64,000 nucleotides of DNA from Sinorhizobium fredii USDA 205 (lineage in GTDB: Bacteria > Pseudomonadota > Alphaproteobacteria > Rhizobiales > Rhizobiaceae): NCBI RefSeq assembly GCF_001461695.1, contig NZ_AUTC01000001.1:124001-188000 (forward strand), given 5' to 3'. Each line of letters opens with the position of its first letter. Positions within the stretch are counted from its first letter, which is position 1. The translations under genes were made by a program, and so were the position numbers. Below are positions 9,259 through 18,637 of the stretch, one piece after another. The notes beneath the pieces were generated by a model, which worked only from the letters and a program-made list of their open reading frames with translations, did not search any database and had not been told where the DNA came from.

Positions 9259-10074
9259 ATGAACATCATGTCGGAAGCTGCAGTCGAGAAAGCTCTGGAT
9301 CAGAAAATGAACACAGTGCCCTTAAAGATGATCGGCAAGGATGTGTCGGTTTATTACGGCGAGAAGCGCGCGCTCTTCGACGTCAACCTGAATATCCGCG
9401 AGAATACCGTGACGGCGCTCATCGGTCCGTCGGGCTGCGGCAAGTCGACCTTCCTGCGCACGCTGAACCGCATGAACGACACGATCGAGAATTGCCGCGT
9501 CACCGGTCGGATCACCCTCGACGAGGACGACATCTACGATCCGTCTATCGACGTGGTGGAACTGCGCGCTCGCGTCGGCATGGTCTTTCAGAAGCCCAAT
9601 CCGTTCCCGAAGTCGATCTATGAGAACGTTTCCTACGGCCCGCGCATCCACGGTCTCGCCCGCTCGAAGGCCGATTTCGACGAGGTCGTCGAAACCAGCC
9701 TGCAGAAGGCGGGTCTGTGGAACGAGGTGAAGGACCGCCTGCAGGAGCCGGGAACCGGTCTTTCCGGCGGCCAGCAGCAGCGCCTTTGCATCGCCCGTGC
9801 CGTCGCCGTCAGCCCGGAAGTGATCCTCATGGACGAGCCCTGTTCGGCGCTCGATCCGATCGCCACGGCCAAGGTCGAAGAGCTCATTCACGAGCTGCGC
9901 GCCAATTTCACCATCGTCATCGTGACCCATTCGATGCAGCAGGCGGCCCGCGTTTCCCAGCGCACCGCCATGTTCCACCTCGGCAATCTTGTCGAGGAGA
10001 ACGATACCGACAAGATGTTCACCAATCCGGATGACCAGCGCACCCAGGACTACATCATGGGCCGCTTCGGCTGA
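9259..10074 (+). CDS. pstB: Phosphate ABC transporter ATP-binding protein PstB
   Basis: A 271-residue ATPase driving phosphate uptake. It has Walker [10 protein letters not shown] (residues 56-64), Q-loop [16 protein letters not shown], signature LSGGQQQR (near 169), Walker [14 protein letters not shown] and the H-loop VTHSMQQA. The extended N-terminus before the core is common in rhizobial PstB. The ATG at 9259 has GGGGTAAGG upstream. The frame also opens at a TTG at 9229 inside pstA, without a ribosome site, and that start is rejected. The gene lies 13 bp after pstA, in the same operon. Confidence 0.97.
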   Translation: MNIMSEAAVEKALDQKMNTVPLKMIGKDVSVYYGEKRALFDVNLNIRENTVTALIGPSGCGKSTFLRTLNRMNDTIENCRVTGRITLDEDDIYDPSIDVVELRARVGMVFQKPNPFPKSIYENVSYGPRIHGLARSKADFDEVVETSLQKAGLWNEVKDRLQEPGTGLSGGQQQRLCIARAVAVSPEVILMDEPCSALDPIATAKVEELIHELRANFTIVIVTHSMQQAARVSQRTAMFHLGNLVEENDTDKMFTNPDDQRTQDYIMGRFG

Positions 10075-10130
10075 TGCCGGAAGCCGTGTCCCAACGCCAA
10101 CCCTGAACGCGCCTGCAAGGATCGACGATC

Positions 10131-10841
10131 ATGTCCACCCATATCACCTCCATCTATGATGAAGAGCTGAAATATCTCACCCGCCGGATTTCCGAGATGG
10201 GAGGGCTCGCCGAACAGATGGTGGCGGACTCCGTCCGGGCTCTCGTGAACTCCGACCTGGCGCTCGCCCAGAAGGTCATTTCGGATGACACGATCCTTGA
10301 CGACGCCGAGCGCCAGATCGGCGAAAAGGCGATCGTCACCATCGCCAAGCGTCAGCCCATGGCCGCGGATCTCCGCGAGATCATGGGATCGATCCGGATC
10401 GCGGCCGATCTGGAGCGCGTCGGCGATCTGGGCAAGAACACCGCCAAACGCGTCATTGCGGTTGCCGGCTCCGGCATCCCACGCAAGCTGGCGCGCGGCC
10501 TCGAGCATCTTGCCGAACTCGCCCTGGTGCAGCTCAAGGAAGTCCTCGACGTCTACGCCTCGCGCTCGCCGGAAAAGGCCAACAGCATCCGCGAGCGCGA
10601 CGAAGAGATCGATGCGATCTACACGTCGCTGTTCCGTGAACTCTTGACCTACATGATGGAAGATCCGCGCAACATCACGCCCTGCACGCATCTTCTCTTC
10701 TGCGCCAAGAACATCGAGCGGATCGGCGACCACGCGACCAACATCGCCGAGACGATCTACTACATGGCGACGGGCGCCCAGCCGCAGGGCGAACGGCCGA
10801 AAGACGACATGACGTCGACGCTGGGTTCCGTCACCGACTGA
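10131..10841 (+). CDS. phoU: Phosphate signalling protein PhoU
   Basis: A 236-residue all-helical protein with two PhoU repeats (MGGLAEQMVADSVRALVNSD and the later AELALVQLKEVLDVY). It carries the metal-site motifs typical of PhoU, such as the ERVGDLGKNTAKR and ERIGDHATNIAE repeats. It links the Pst transporter to PhoR and keeps the Pho response off when phosphate is plentiful. AAGGA lies about 9 bp before the ATG at 10131. It follows pstB by 56 bp. Confidence 0.97.
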   Translation: MSTHITSIYDEELKYLTRRISEMGGLAEQMVADSVRALVNSDLALAQKVISDDTILDDAERQIGEKAIVTIAKRQPMAADLREIMGSIRIAADLERVGDLGKNTAKRVIAVAGSGIPRKLARGLEHLAELALVQLKEVLDVYASRSPEKANSIRERDEEIDAIYTSLFRELLTYMMEDPRNITPCTHLLFCAKNIERIGDHATNIAETIYYMATGAQPQGERPKDDMTSTLGSVTD

Positions 10842-10890
10842 GGCTCGGGTGCCCTCCAATCCATGAATCTAGGCAAGGAGTCGTAACTGC

Positions 10891-11574
10891 ATGTTGCCGA
10901 AGATAGCAGTTGTCGAGGACGAGGAGGCGCTCAGCGTATTGCTGCGCTACAATCTCGAGGCCGAGGGCTTCGAGGTCGATACGATCCTTCGCGGCGACGA
11001 GGCGGAGATCCGCCTGCAGGAACGCCTGCCCGACCTTCTGATCCTCGACTGGATGCTGCCCGGCGTCTCCGGCATCGAGCTTTGCCGCAGGCTGCGCCAG
11101 CGGCCGGAGACCGAGCGGCTGCCGATCATCATGCTGACGGCGCGCGGCGAGGAAAGCGAACGGGTGCGCGGGCTCGCGACCGGTGCCGACGACTATGTCG
11201 TCAAGCCGTTCTCGACGCCGGAACTGATGGCGCGGGTGAAGGCGATGCTCAGGCGCGCCAAGCCGGAGGTGCTGTCGACGGTGCTTCGCTGCGGCGACAT
11301 CGAGCTCGACCGCGAGACGCATCGCGTGCATCGCCGCAGCCGCGAAGTGCGGCTCGGTCCGACGGAGTTCCGGCTCCTCGAGTTCCTGATGTCCTCGCCG
11401 GGCCGTGTGTTCTCGCGTTCGCAACTGCTCGACGGCGTCTGGGGACACGACATCTATGTCGATGAGCGTACGGTCGACGTCCATGTCGGCCGGCTGCGCA
11501 AGGCCCTGAACTTCTCCAATATGCCCGACGTGATCCGGACTGTGCGCGGCGCCGGCTATTCGCTGGAGAGCTGA
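10891..11574 (+). CDS. phoB: Phosphate regulon response regulator PhoB
   Basis: A 227-residue OmpR-type regulator. The receiver domain (residues 1-120) has acidic pocket VEDEEA, phospho-acceptor Asp53 (LILDWMLPG) and conserved Lys (DYVVKPF). The winged-helix domain (about 130-227) has RDVWG-like LLDGVWG and DERTVDVHVGRLRKAL. It binds Pho boxes such as 5179-5207. AAGGAG precedes the ATG. It is the last gene of the block, followed by a hairpin at 11621. Confidence 0.97.
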   Translation: MLPKIAVVEDEEALSVLLRYNLEAEGFEVDTILRGDEAEIRLQERLPDLLILDWMLPGVSGIELCRRLRQRPETERLPIIMLTARGEESERVRGLATGADDYVVKPFSTPELMARVKAMLRRAKPEVLSTVLRCGDIELDRETHRVHRRSREVRLGPTEFRLLEFLMSSPGRVFSRSQLLDGVWGHDIYVDERTVDVHVGRLRKALNFSNMPDVIRTVRGAGYSLES

Positions 11575-11620
11575 GGCTTACGCTGTCGTCCGGCTGGCTA
11601 CGGTCGGATGTCCAAAGAGA

Positions 11621-11643
11621 GAAGGGGCCTATTCGGCCCCTTC
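11621..11643. terminator. Hairpin between convergent phoB and gcrA
   Basis: GAAGGGGCC pairs perfectly with GGCCCCTTC across the loop TATTC. It lies between the phoB stop (11574) and the gcrA stop (11671). On the minus strand it is followed by CTCTTTGGA, and on the plus strand by GTGGTTTCTTC. The T-runs are weak on both sides, so it is a probable bidirectional terminator. Confidence 0.6.
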
Positions 11644-11670
11644 GTGGTTTCTTCAACTCTGATCCAGCCG

Positions 11671-12189
11671 TCAGCGCATCCGCCGCCGCTCGGCCGAGGG
11701 CTGGTAGGCGAGCCGCGCGTGGTAGCTGCAATAGGGCGAGGATTCCGGCGAGTCGTTGCCGCAGAAGTGGAATTCTTCCTTGAGCGGGTCGCCGATCGGC
11801 CATTTGCAGGTCCGCTCGGTGAGCTGGGTGAGCTCCAGCCGGCGCGACATCGGCACGATGATGTTCGTGTCGACGGAGAGCTCCCGCTCAGCCACCAGGT
11901 CGACGGCGACCTCTTCCTTGAGCACGGTCGCGCCGGCAGTGCGGGTGACGGTCCGGGTGACGGCGCGCGTAGCGTAATTCGGGGCACGCGGCGCCGAAGT
12001 CGCCCGCTTGGGACGAGCCGCTGCGGTCGTTCCGCCCGCCTTGGCGCGGCCGGGCAGGCTCAAGCGATGAACCTTGCCGATGACTGCGTTACGACTGACG
12101 CCTCCCAGCTGCGCCGCGATTTGACTCGCGCTCAGGCCTTCCGACCAAAGCTTCTTCAGCTTTTCAACCCGCTCGTCAGTCCAGTTCAT
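11671..12189 (-). CDS. gcrA: Cell cycle regulator GcrA
   Basis: A 172-residue protein with the GcrA layout. The N-terminal HTH (MNWTDERVEKLKKLWSEGLSASQIAAQLG, then SRNAVIGKVHRLSL) is followed by an Ala/Thr/Arg-rich linker and a C-terminal domain (CKWPIGDP..FCGND..SPYCSYHARLAY) with cysteines. In Caulobacter GcrA recruits sigma70-RNA polymerase to promoters carrying CcrM-methylated GANTC sites. The ATG at 12189 is preceded by GGGGAGTG. The open frame continues to 12234 without support. The 413-bp upstream region holds a CtrA-like box and six GANTC sites, listed separately. Confidence 0.95.
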   Translation of the reverse strand: MNWTDERVEKLKKLWSEGLSASQIAAQLGGVSRNAVIGKVHRLSLPGRAKAGGTTAAARPKRATSAPRAPNYATRAVTRTVTRTAGATVLKEEVAVDLVAERELSVDTNIIVPMSRRLELTQLTERTCKWPIGDPLKEEFHFCGNDSPESSPYCSYHARLAYQPSAERRRMR

Positions 12190-12305
12190 CTCTGCACTCC
12201 CCGTTCTCGGCGTTGGGATGGCAGAATCCATCACCGTTCTCCGGAAAAGCCCCGGAGTTGCAACGCGATAACTATTTTGGTGACTAGGTCCGCCGCATGC
12301 GTCTA

Positions 12306-12321
12306 GTAATTGAATATTAAC
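12306..12321 (-). promoter_or_regulatory. CtrA-like box upstream of gcrA
   Basis: GTAA, 7 bp, then TTAAC agrees with the CtrA consensus TTAA-N7-TTAA except for one base. It lies 117 bp upstream of the gcrA start. CtrA control of gcrA is established in Caulobacter, and here it is inferred from the site alone. Confidence 0.5.
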
Positions 12322-12334
12322 CTACCGGCAGGGT

Positions 12335-12371
12335 GACTCCGTGGCAAGAGTCGCCGGAATCGCGCCGAATC
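12335..12371. promoter_or_regulatory. Cluster of four GANTC (CcrM) sites in 37 bp
   Basis: GACTC (12335), GAGTC (12348), GAATC (12357) and GAATC (12367) are packed in the divergent region between gcrA and argD, with two more GAATC at 12224 and 12450. GANTC is the methylation target of the cell-cycle methyltransferase CcrM and the recognition context of GcrA. The rest of the 413-bp region holds the CtrA-like box (12306), a TTGACA (12489-12494) and the hairpin at 12524. Confidence 0.75.
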
Positions 12372-12523
12372 GATTTCGCAGTTTTCCCCAACTTGCTGTC
12401 GGATAGTTGCATTTTTGCAAGCCCCGCCGGGCGATTTTTTCGCATTGCGGAATCTGTCTCGCGGAACCCCTCGCAAGCCTTGGTTTTGTTGACATGGCGC
12501 CGCGAAATGGGAATAGTGCCTGC

Positions 12524-12559
12524 GCCGCCGAAAGGCGGCATTTTTGATTTTTATCGGGC
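12524..12559 (+). terminator. Terminator-like hairpin in the argD leader
   Basis: GCCGCC-GAAA-GGCGGC is a perfect 6-bp stem with a stable GAAA tetraloop, followed by ATTTTTGATTTTT. It lies 44-79 bp before the argD ATG and reads on the plus strand, so it could end a short leader transcript or attenuate argD. TTGACA at 12489 with AATAGT 17 bp later would start transcription at about the hairpin itself, so a read-through transcript would need an upstream promoter. Confidence 0.6.
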
Positions 12560-12602
12560 TGATAGTCCGGTAGCGATGCCGACGACGAAGGAGACGCTGA
12601 CC

Positions 12603-13802
12603 ATGGCCGCGACAACGCCGCTCTACGACACCTATCTGCGTGCGCCGTTGCGTTTCGAGCGAGGCGAGGGCGTCTGGCTGATCGCCGAAGACGGCACGCG
12701 CTATCTCGATTTCGCAGCCGGCGTTGCAGTCAATTCGCTCGGCCATGCCCATCCCCATCTCGTCGAGGCTTTGAAGGGGCAGGCCGAGAAGCTCTGGCAC
12801 GTCTCCAATCTCTACGACGTTCCCGGCCAGGAGAGCCTGGCGCGGCGGCTGACGGCCGTGACCTTCGCCGACCGGGTGTTCTTCACCAACTCCGGTGCCG
12901 AAGCGCTCGAATGCGCGATCAAGACGGCACGCCGCTATCATTTTGCCAAGGGGCACCCGGAGCGGTTCCACGTCATCACCTTCGAAGGTGCCTTCCACGG
13001 CCGTACTATCGCGACGATCGCCGCCGGTGGCCAGCAGAAGTATATCGAGGGATTCGGGCCGAAGGCTCCGGGCTTCTATCAGGTGCCGTTCGGCGACATC
13101 GCCGCCGTCAAGAACGCTATCAACGACGAGACCGCCGCGATCCTGATCGAGCCGATCCAGGGGGAAGGCGGCATTCGCCTGGCCACGAAAGAGTTCATGC
13201 AGGAACTGCGCTCGCTTTGCGACGAGTACGGCCTGCTGCTGATCCTCGACGAGGTCCAGTGCGGCGTCGGCCGCACGGGCAAGCTCTTCGCCCATGAATG
13301 GTCCGGCATCAGGCCGGATATCATGGCTGTTGCCAAGGGCATTGGCGGCGGCTTCCCGCTCGGCGCCTGCCTGGCGACGGAGGCGGCGGCCGCCGGGATG
13401 GTGGCCGGCACCCATGGCTCGACCTATGGCGGCAACCCGCTGGCGATGGCGGTCGGCAATGCCGTGCTCGACGTCGTCCTCGCGGAAGGCTTCTTGGAGA
13501 ATGTCCGCGACGTGGCGCTCGTCTTCCGGCAGGGGCTCGCCTCGCTCAAGGACCGCTTCCCGGATGTGATCGAGGAGATCCGCGGCGACGGGCTGATGCT
13601 CGGTATCAAGGCCAAGGTGCCGTGCGCCGACGTGCTCAAGGCGATCCGGGCCGAGAAGCTGCTTGCCGTGCCGGCCGGCGAAAACGTGTTGCGGCTGTTG
13701 CCCCCGTTGATCACCACTGCCGGTGAGGCACGAGAGGGGCTGGCACGACTTGAGCGCGCCGCCGAAGCGGTCCGGGCCGCCAGCGGCACGGCCGCGGCTT
13801 GA
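12603..13802 (+). CDS. argD: Acetylornithine aminotransferase ArgD
   Basis: A 399-residue class III PLP aminotransferase that makes N-acetylornithine in arginine synthesis. Signs are [16 protein letters not shown] near residue 97, the [15 protein letters not shown] segment, and the Schiff-base Lys245 in [13 protein letters not shown]. The ATG at 12603 has AAGGAG upstream. The open frame back to 12333 is leader sequence holding a terminator-like hairpin and is not counted. It is followed by argF after 69 bp, an argD-argF-hslO order typical of Rhizobiales. Confidence 0.97.
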   Translation: MAATTPLYDTYLRAPLRFERGEGVWLIAEDGTRYLDFAAGVAVNSLGHAHPHLVEALKGQAEKLWHVSNLYDVPGQESLARRLTAVTFADRVFFTNSGAEALECAIKTARRYHFAKGHPERFHVITFEGAFHGRTIATIAAGGQQKYIEGFGPKAPGFYQVPFGDIAAVKNAINDETAAILIEPIQGEGGIRLATKEFMQELRSLCDEYGLLLILDEVQCGVGRTGKLFAHEWSGIRPDIMAVAKGIGGGFPLGACLATEAAAAGMVAGTHGSTYGGNPLAMAVGNAVLDVVLAEGFLENVRDVALVFRQGLASLKDRFPDVIEEIRGDGLMLGIKAKVPCADVLKAIRAEKLLAVPAGENVLRLLPPLITTAGEAREGLARLERAAEAVRAASGTAAA

Positions 13803-13871
13803 GATCGCGACGGGTTGCACGCGGCCCGAAAGCATGGTCGATTACCGGTTTACGACAGGAAATACAGCACG

Positions 13872-14789
<918 letters not shown>

Positions 14790-15075
14790 GGTGCCGCTGA
14801 ATTGGTCGGGGCGCCAGCCACCGCAGGAGCGAGACCATTGAAACCGGCGAGGTTCGACACAATCTAGGCTGCATACGGGGCGGCTCCGGTACGGTGTGCC
14901 GGCCATCGCCGCTCGTGGAGCCACCAGCCGAAGTACGCTGGAAAAGCGTGCCGGCAAAAGCACGTGACTTCTGGACAAATCCGTTCACGGCGGGATCAAG
15001 TAGGACAACGGGCAGGTTGCGCGGGGGTAGACAACGCCCTCACTGCGGCCATTGTTCGCGAGAAAGGAGCAAACG

Positions 15076-16071
15076 ATGACAGAGACAGCACCGGGACTTG
15101 GCGAGTTCGATTTTGCCGGTGACGATCACGTCGTTCCCTTTCAGGTCGAAGGTCTCGACGTGCGCGGGCGAGCCGTGCAGCTCGGCCCGATGCTCGACGC
15201 GATCCTCGAGCGGCACAGTTATCCGCTGCCGGTGGCACGGCTCGTCGCCGAGACGGTCGTTCTCACCGTCCTGCTCGGAACCTCGCTCAAGTTCGAGGGC
15301 AAGCTGATCGTCCAGACCCAGGGCGATGGGCCGGTCGACCTCGTCGTTGCCGATTTCTCCACCCCGGACCGGGTTCGCGCCTATGCGCGCTACGACGAAG
15401 AGGCGCTTGCAGCCGCCGAGAAGGGCGGGCGCACGCAGCCGCACGAACTGCTCGGCAACGGCATCCTTGCCTTCACGATCGACCAGGGCGCCTACACGCA
15501 GCGCTACCAGGGCATCGTTGCACTCGACGGCGCGACGCTGGAGGAGATCGCAGCGGTCTATTTTCGCCAGTCGGAACAGATACCGACCAAGGTCCGTCTC
15601 GCCGTCGCCGAACTGCTCGACCGCGACGAAAACGGCAAGCCGCGGCATCGCTGGCGCGCCGGCGGCATGGTGGCGCAGTTCCTGCCCGAGGCTCCCGAGC
15701 GCATGCGCCAGCCGGATCTGCCGGGCGGCGATGGCGATGACGGCGACGCCGGCCTGCTCTTCGACGAGGACGATCTCTGGGCCGAAGCCAAGGTGATGGT
15801 CGAGACCATCGATATCGACGAGCTGACCGACCCGACGGTCGGCACGGAGCGGCTGCTGTATCGGCTGTTCCACGAACGGGGCGTGCGGGTCTACCAGCCC
15901 CAGGCGGTCTATGATCGCTGCAGCTGCTCGCGCGACAAGATACGCGAGGTTCTGGAGGGATTGAGCGACGAGGACATCGAGCACAGCATCGAGGACGGCC
16001 AGATCAAGGTGACTTGCGAGTTCTGCTCCACGAACTATCGCTTCGAGGCGAGCGAAGTGCGCTCGCAATAG
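15076..16071 (+). CDS. hslO: Redox-regulated chaperone Hsp33
   Basis: A 331-residue holdase activated by oxidation. The N-terminal folding domain spans about residues 1-240. The C-terminal zinc redox switch is complete: Cys282 and Cys284 (CSC) and Cys314 and Cys317 (CEFC) match the CxC-X(27-32)-CxxC rule. The ATG at 15076 follows AAGGAG. An earlier in-frame start at 15052 lacks support. The 286 bp upstream, after argF, contain no further gene or clear signal that I can see. It is convergent with apaG, 12 bp apart. Confidence 0.96.
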   Translation: MTETAPGLGEFDFAGDDHVVPFQVEGLDVRGRAVQLGPMLDAILERHSYPLPVARLVAETVVLTVLLGTSLKFEGKLIVQTQGDGPVDLVVADFSTPDRVRAYARYDEEALAAAEKGGRTQPHELLGNGILAFTIDQGAYTQRYQGIVALDGATLEEIAAVYFRQSEQIPTKVRLAVAELLDRDENGKPRHRWRAGGMVAQFLPEAPERMRQPDLPGGDGDDGDAGLLFDEDDLWAEAKVMVETIDIDELTDPTVGTERLLYRLFHERGVRVYQPQAVYDRCSCSRDKIREVLEGLSDEDIEHSIEDGQIKVTCEFCSTNYRFEASEVRSQ

Positions 16072-16083
16072 GAGGCAGACGCG

Positions 16084-16476
16084 CTAGTTCAGCGTCCGCA
16101 CCAATCCGGGAGAATCGAGCGAGAAGGCGGGGATGGCCACATTGAAGGTCTGCCCGTCTTCGGCCTCCATGCTGTAGTGGCCGAACATCACGCCGGATGG
16201 CGTGTCGAGCGGGCAGCCGGAGGAATATTCGTAGGTGTCGCCGGGGTTGAGCAGCGGCTGCTCGCCGATGACGCCTGGACCGCTCACCTCGTCCACCTGG
16301 CCGTTCTCGTCGGTGATGTGCCAATAGCGGGTCATCAGCCGAACCGCGATCTCGGAATGGTTCGATATGACGATGCGGTAGCCCCAGACATAGCGGCTAT
16401 CGTCCGGATCCGACTGCTCTTCGAGAAAGTACGGCTCCACCGTGACTTCTATGTCGCGAGTCAGCGCACGGTACAT
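16084..16476 (-). CDS. apaG: ApaG protein
   Basis: A 130-residue single-domain ApaG (DUF525) beta-sandwich protein with the family landmarks [32 protein letters not shown] and the C-terminal half [18 protein letters not shown]. Its biochemical role in bacteria is unsettled. Start chosen at ATG 16476 because AGGA lies about 7 bp before it. The ATG three codons earlier at 16485 would abut that Shine-Dalgarno. Confidence 0.95.
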   Translation of the reverse strand: MYRALTRDIEVTVEPYFLEEQSDPDDSRYVWGYRIVISNHSEIAVRLMTRYWHITDENGQVDEVSGPGVIGEQPLLNPGDTYEYSSGCPLDTPSGVMFGHYSMEAEDGQTFNVAIPAFSLDSPGLVRTLN

Positions 16477-16587
16477 GTTCGACATCCTGTTTCAAATTTG
16501 CTCGAGTATCATACAGCGATAAGGTTTCGTGAAGAATAACGGCAAGATTATACGAGTCGTTTCGAATTTCACGCAAGGCGGGTGAAC

Positions 16588-17202
16588 ATGCTCGACGGCG
16601 CGGTGCGCAGGCAGCTCGATCCTATCCTGAACCGGCTTGGCGTGGCGCTCGCCGAGCGGGGCTTGAGCGCCGATGCGATCACGGTCTGCGGCCTTTGTCT
16701 GGGGCTCGCCGCGGCCGTCCTCATCGCCCTGCACTCCTATCCCGCGGGTGCGGTTCTCATCCTGTTGAGCCGGCTCTGCGACGGCCTCGACGGGGCGGTG
16801 GCGCGCGCCAGCCGCAAGACCGATTTCGGCGGTTTTCTCGACATCGTCCTCGACTTCGCCTTCTATGGCGCGATCCCGCTCGCCTTCATCATCGCAGATC
16901 CGGCGATGAACGGCCTTGCCGGCGGGCTCTTGCTCTTTGCCTTCTATGTCAACGGCTCGAGCTTCCTCGCCTTCGCCGTGATCGCCGAGAAGCGGGCGCT
17001 GTCGACCGAAATCCGCGGTGCAAAGTCGATCTATTTCACGACCGGACTTGCAGAGGCGACCGAGACGATCGCCTTCTTTCTGGCCTGCTGCCTGTTTCCG
17101 GGCTGGTTCCCCGTGCTGGCGGTGATCTTCGCCGTCATCTGCCTCTACACCGCCCTGTCGCGGATCGTTCTGGCGCGCCTCACCTTTCGCGACGGGCAAT
17201 GA
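16588..17202 (+). CDS. CDP-alcohol phosphatidyltransferase family membrane protein
   Basis: A 204-residue integral membrane enzyme with about five hydrophobic segments. The CDP-alcohol motif reads DGAVARASRKTDFGGFLDIVLD (starting near residue 66), with DG, AR, G and the two aspartates in place. One residue fewer lies between AR and G than in the common DGxxAR(x8)G pattern, as I recall for YnjF-like members. It should transfer a phospho group from a CDP-lipid to an alcohol, with substrate unknown. ATG 16588 sits 9 bp after AAGG, and a GTG two codons earlier is the alternative start. It is convergent with metZ across a terminator. Confidence 0.88.
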   Translation: MLDGAVRRQLDPILNRLGVALAERGLSADAITVCGLCLGLAAAVLIALHSYPAGAVLILLSRLCDGLDGAVARASRKTDFGGFLDIVLDFAFYGAIPLAFIIADPAMNGLAGGLLLFAFYVNGSSFLAFAVIAEKRALSTEIRGAKSIYFTTGLAEATETIAFFLACCLFPGWFPVLAVIFAVICLYTALSRIVLARLTFRDGQ

Positions 17203-17229
17203 AAAACCGCCCGTGGGACCCGGGCGGTT
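17201..17229 (-). terminator. Intrinsic terminator of metZ
   Basis: AACCGCCCG pairs with CGGGCGGTT across a 7-nt loop. On the minus strand the stem is followed directly by a T-run (GGTTTTTC), so it ends metZ transcription. It may also slow the convergent transcript. Confidence 0.8.
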
Positions 17230-17255
17230 AGAAAATCACCGAAGCGGCGACGTGA

Positions 17256-18440
17256 TCAGGCCCGGATCGACTTCAGCGCCTTCGCGAAATCCTCGACTAG
17301 GTCGTCGCTGTCCTCGATGCCGGCCGAGAAGCGCACCGTGCCGGCCGAGATACCGAGTTCGGTACGGGCCTCGTCGGAGAGGTTCTTGTGAGTCGTCGTC
17401 GCCGGATGCGTGATGAGGCTCTTGGAATCGCCGAGATTGTTGGAAATCCTGACGATGTCGAGCGCGTTCTGCAGCGCGAAGGCCGCTTCCTTGCCGCCCT
17501 TCAGTTCGAAGGCGACCAGCGTCGAGCCGCCGCTCATCTGCTTGGCGATGACGTCGGCCTGCGGATGGTCCTTGCGACCCGGATAAATCACGCGCGCCAC
17601 CTGTGGCTGCTCGGCGAGGAAGTCGGCAATGCGGCGGGCATTTTCCGTCTGCTGCTTGACGCGCAGCGGCAGCGTTTCGATGCCCTTCAGCAGCGTCCAG
17701 GCGTTGAACGGCGACATGGCCGGGCCGGTGTGGCGGAAATAGTCGTGTAGGTTCTCGTCGATCCACGCCTTGTCGGCCAGCACGACGCCGCCAAGGCAGC
17801 GGCCCTGGCCGTCGATATGCTTGGTGGCGGAGTAGACGACGATATGGGCGCCGAGGTCCAGCGGCTTCTGGAAGAGCGGTGTCGCGAAGACATTGTCGAC
17901 GACGACCTTGGCGCCGACCTGGTTGGCGAGCTTGGCGACGCCGGCGATGTCGATCACTTCGAGCGTAGGGTTGGTCGGGCTCTCGAGGAAGAAGACCTTG
18001 GTGTTCGGGCGCACCGCCTTTTCCCAGTTGGCAAGGTCGCGGCCGTCGACCAGCGTACATTCGACGCCGTATTTCGGCGCGAGCGTTTCCACGACCCAGC
18101 GGCAGGAGCCGAACAGGGCGCGTGCCGCGACAATGTGGTCGCCTGCCTTCACCTGGCAAAGGATCGCCGCCGAGACGGCTGCCATGCCCGACGCCGTGGC
18201 GCGCGCGTCTTCGGCGCCTTCGAGCATGCACATGCGCTTCTCGAACATGTCGTTGGTCGGGCTGCCGTAGCGGGCATAGATGAAGCCGTCGGTCTCGCCC
18301 TTGAAGCGGGCCTCCGCGGCTTCCGAGCTGTCATAGACGAAGCCCTGTGTCAGGAAGATCGCTTCGGAGGTCTCACCGTGCTGCGAGCGGGTGGTTCCGC
18401 CGTGGACGAGTTGGGTTGCCGGGCGCCAAGTCTTGCTCAT
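17256..18440 (-). CDS. metZ: O-succinylhomoserine sulfhydrylase MetZ
   Basis: A 394-residue Cys/Met metabolism PLP enzyme that makes homocysteine directly from O-succinylhomoserine and sulfide. The PLP lysine is Lys207 in YSATKHIDGQGR, preceded by VVVDNVFATPLFQKPL. The start MSKTWRPATQLVHGGTTRS is typical of MetZ. Its leader carries a SAM-II riboswitch and then an intrinsic terminator, so expression should fall when S-adenosylmethionine is abundant. It is divergent from the dCTP deaminase gene. Other gamma-family enzymes (MetB, MetC) are less likely given the N-terminus and the riboswitch context. Confidence 0.93.
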   Translation of the reverse strand: MSKTWRPATQLVHGGTTRSQHGETSEAIFLTQGFVYDSSEAAEARFKGETDGFIYARYGSPTNDMFEKRMCMLEGAEDARATASGMAAVSAAILCQVKAGDHIVAARALFGSCRWVVETLAPKYGVECTLVDGRDLANWEKAVRPNTKVFFLESPTNPTLEVIDIAGVAKLANQVGAKVVVDNVFATPLFQKPLDLGAHIVVYSATKHIDGQGRCLGGVVLADKAWIDENLHDYFRHTGPAMSPFNAWTLLKGIETLPLRVKQQTENARRIADFLAEQPQVARVIYPGRKDHPQADVIAKQMSGGSTLVAFELKGGKEAAFALQNALDIVRISNNLGDSKSLITHPATTTHKNLSDEARTELGISAGTVRFSAGIEDSDDLVEDFAKALKSIRA

Positions 18441-18461
18441 GCGACGATCACCTTCAAAAAC

Positions 18462-18490
18462 AAAAAAACCGGCCGCGAAACGACCGGTTT
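18462..18490 (-). terminator. Intrinsic terminator in the metZ leader
   Basis: On the minus strand ACCGGTCG pairs with CGGCCGGT (one G-U) around TTTCG, followed by a run of seven T. It lies between the SAM-II aptamer and the metZ start 22 bp further on, where it can act as the expression switch of the riboswitch or as a fixed attenuator. Confidence 0.85.
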
Positions 18491-18499
18491 GACACCCGG

Positions 18500-18555
18500 C
18501 CTTTTTAGCTACTTGTTTAACGTGGCTGCAAGCCGACCGGCCAAATCACCACGGG
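18500..18555 (-). ncRNA. SAM-II riboswitch (metA motif)
   Basis: Reading the minus strand, P1 is formed by CGTGG (18553-18549) and CCACG (18525-18521). The loop contains GATTTGG and CTTGCAG, and the 3' pseudoknot strand contains the family hallmark GCTAAAAAGG (18509-18500). These match the SAM-II consensus found before met genes of alphaproteobacteria. The class binds S-adenosylmethionine. The dCTP deaminase ATG is only about 80 bp further upstream on the other strand. Confidence 0.9.
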
Positions 18556-18637
18556 ATAAAGCTCCAATACTGCCTGGGCGCGCTTGCGTCAATTCCCGGA
18601 GTTTGGTTTTGTCTGGCAACTGAGAATGAGGATCGGA

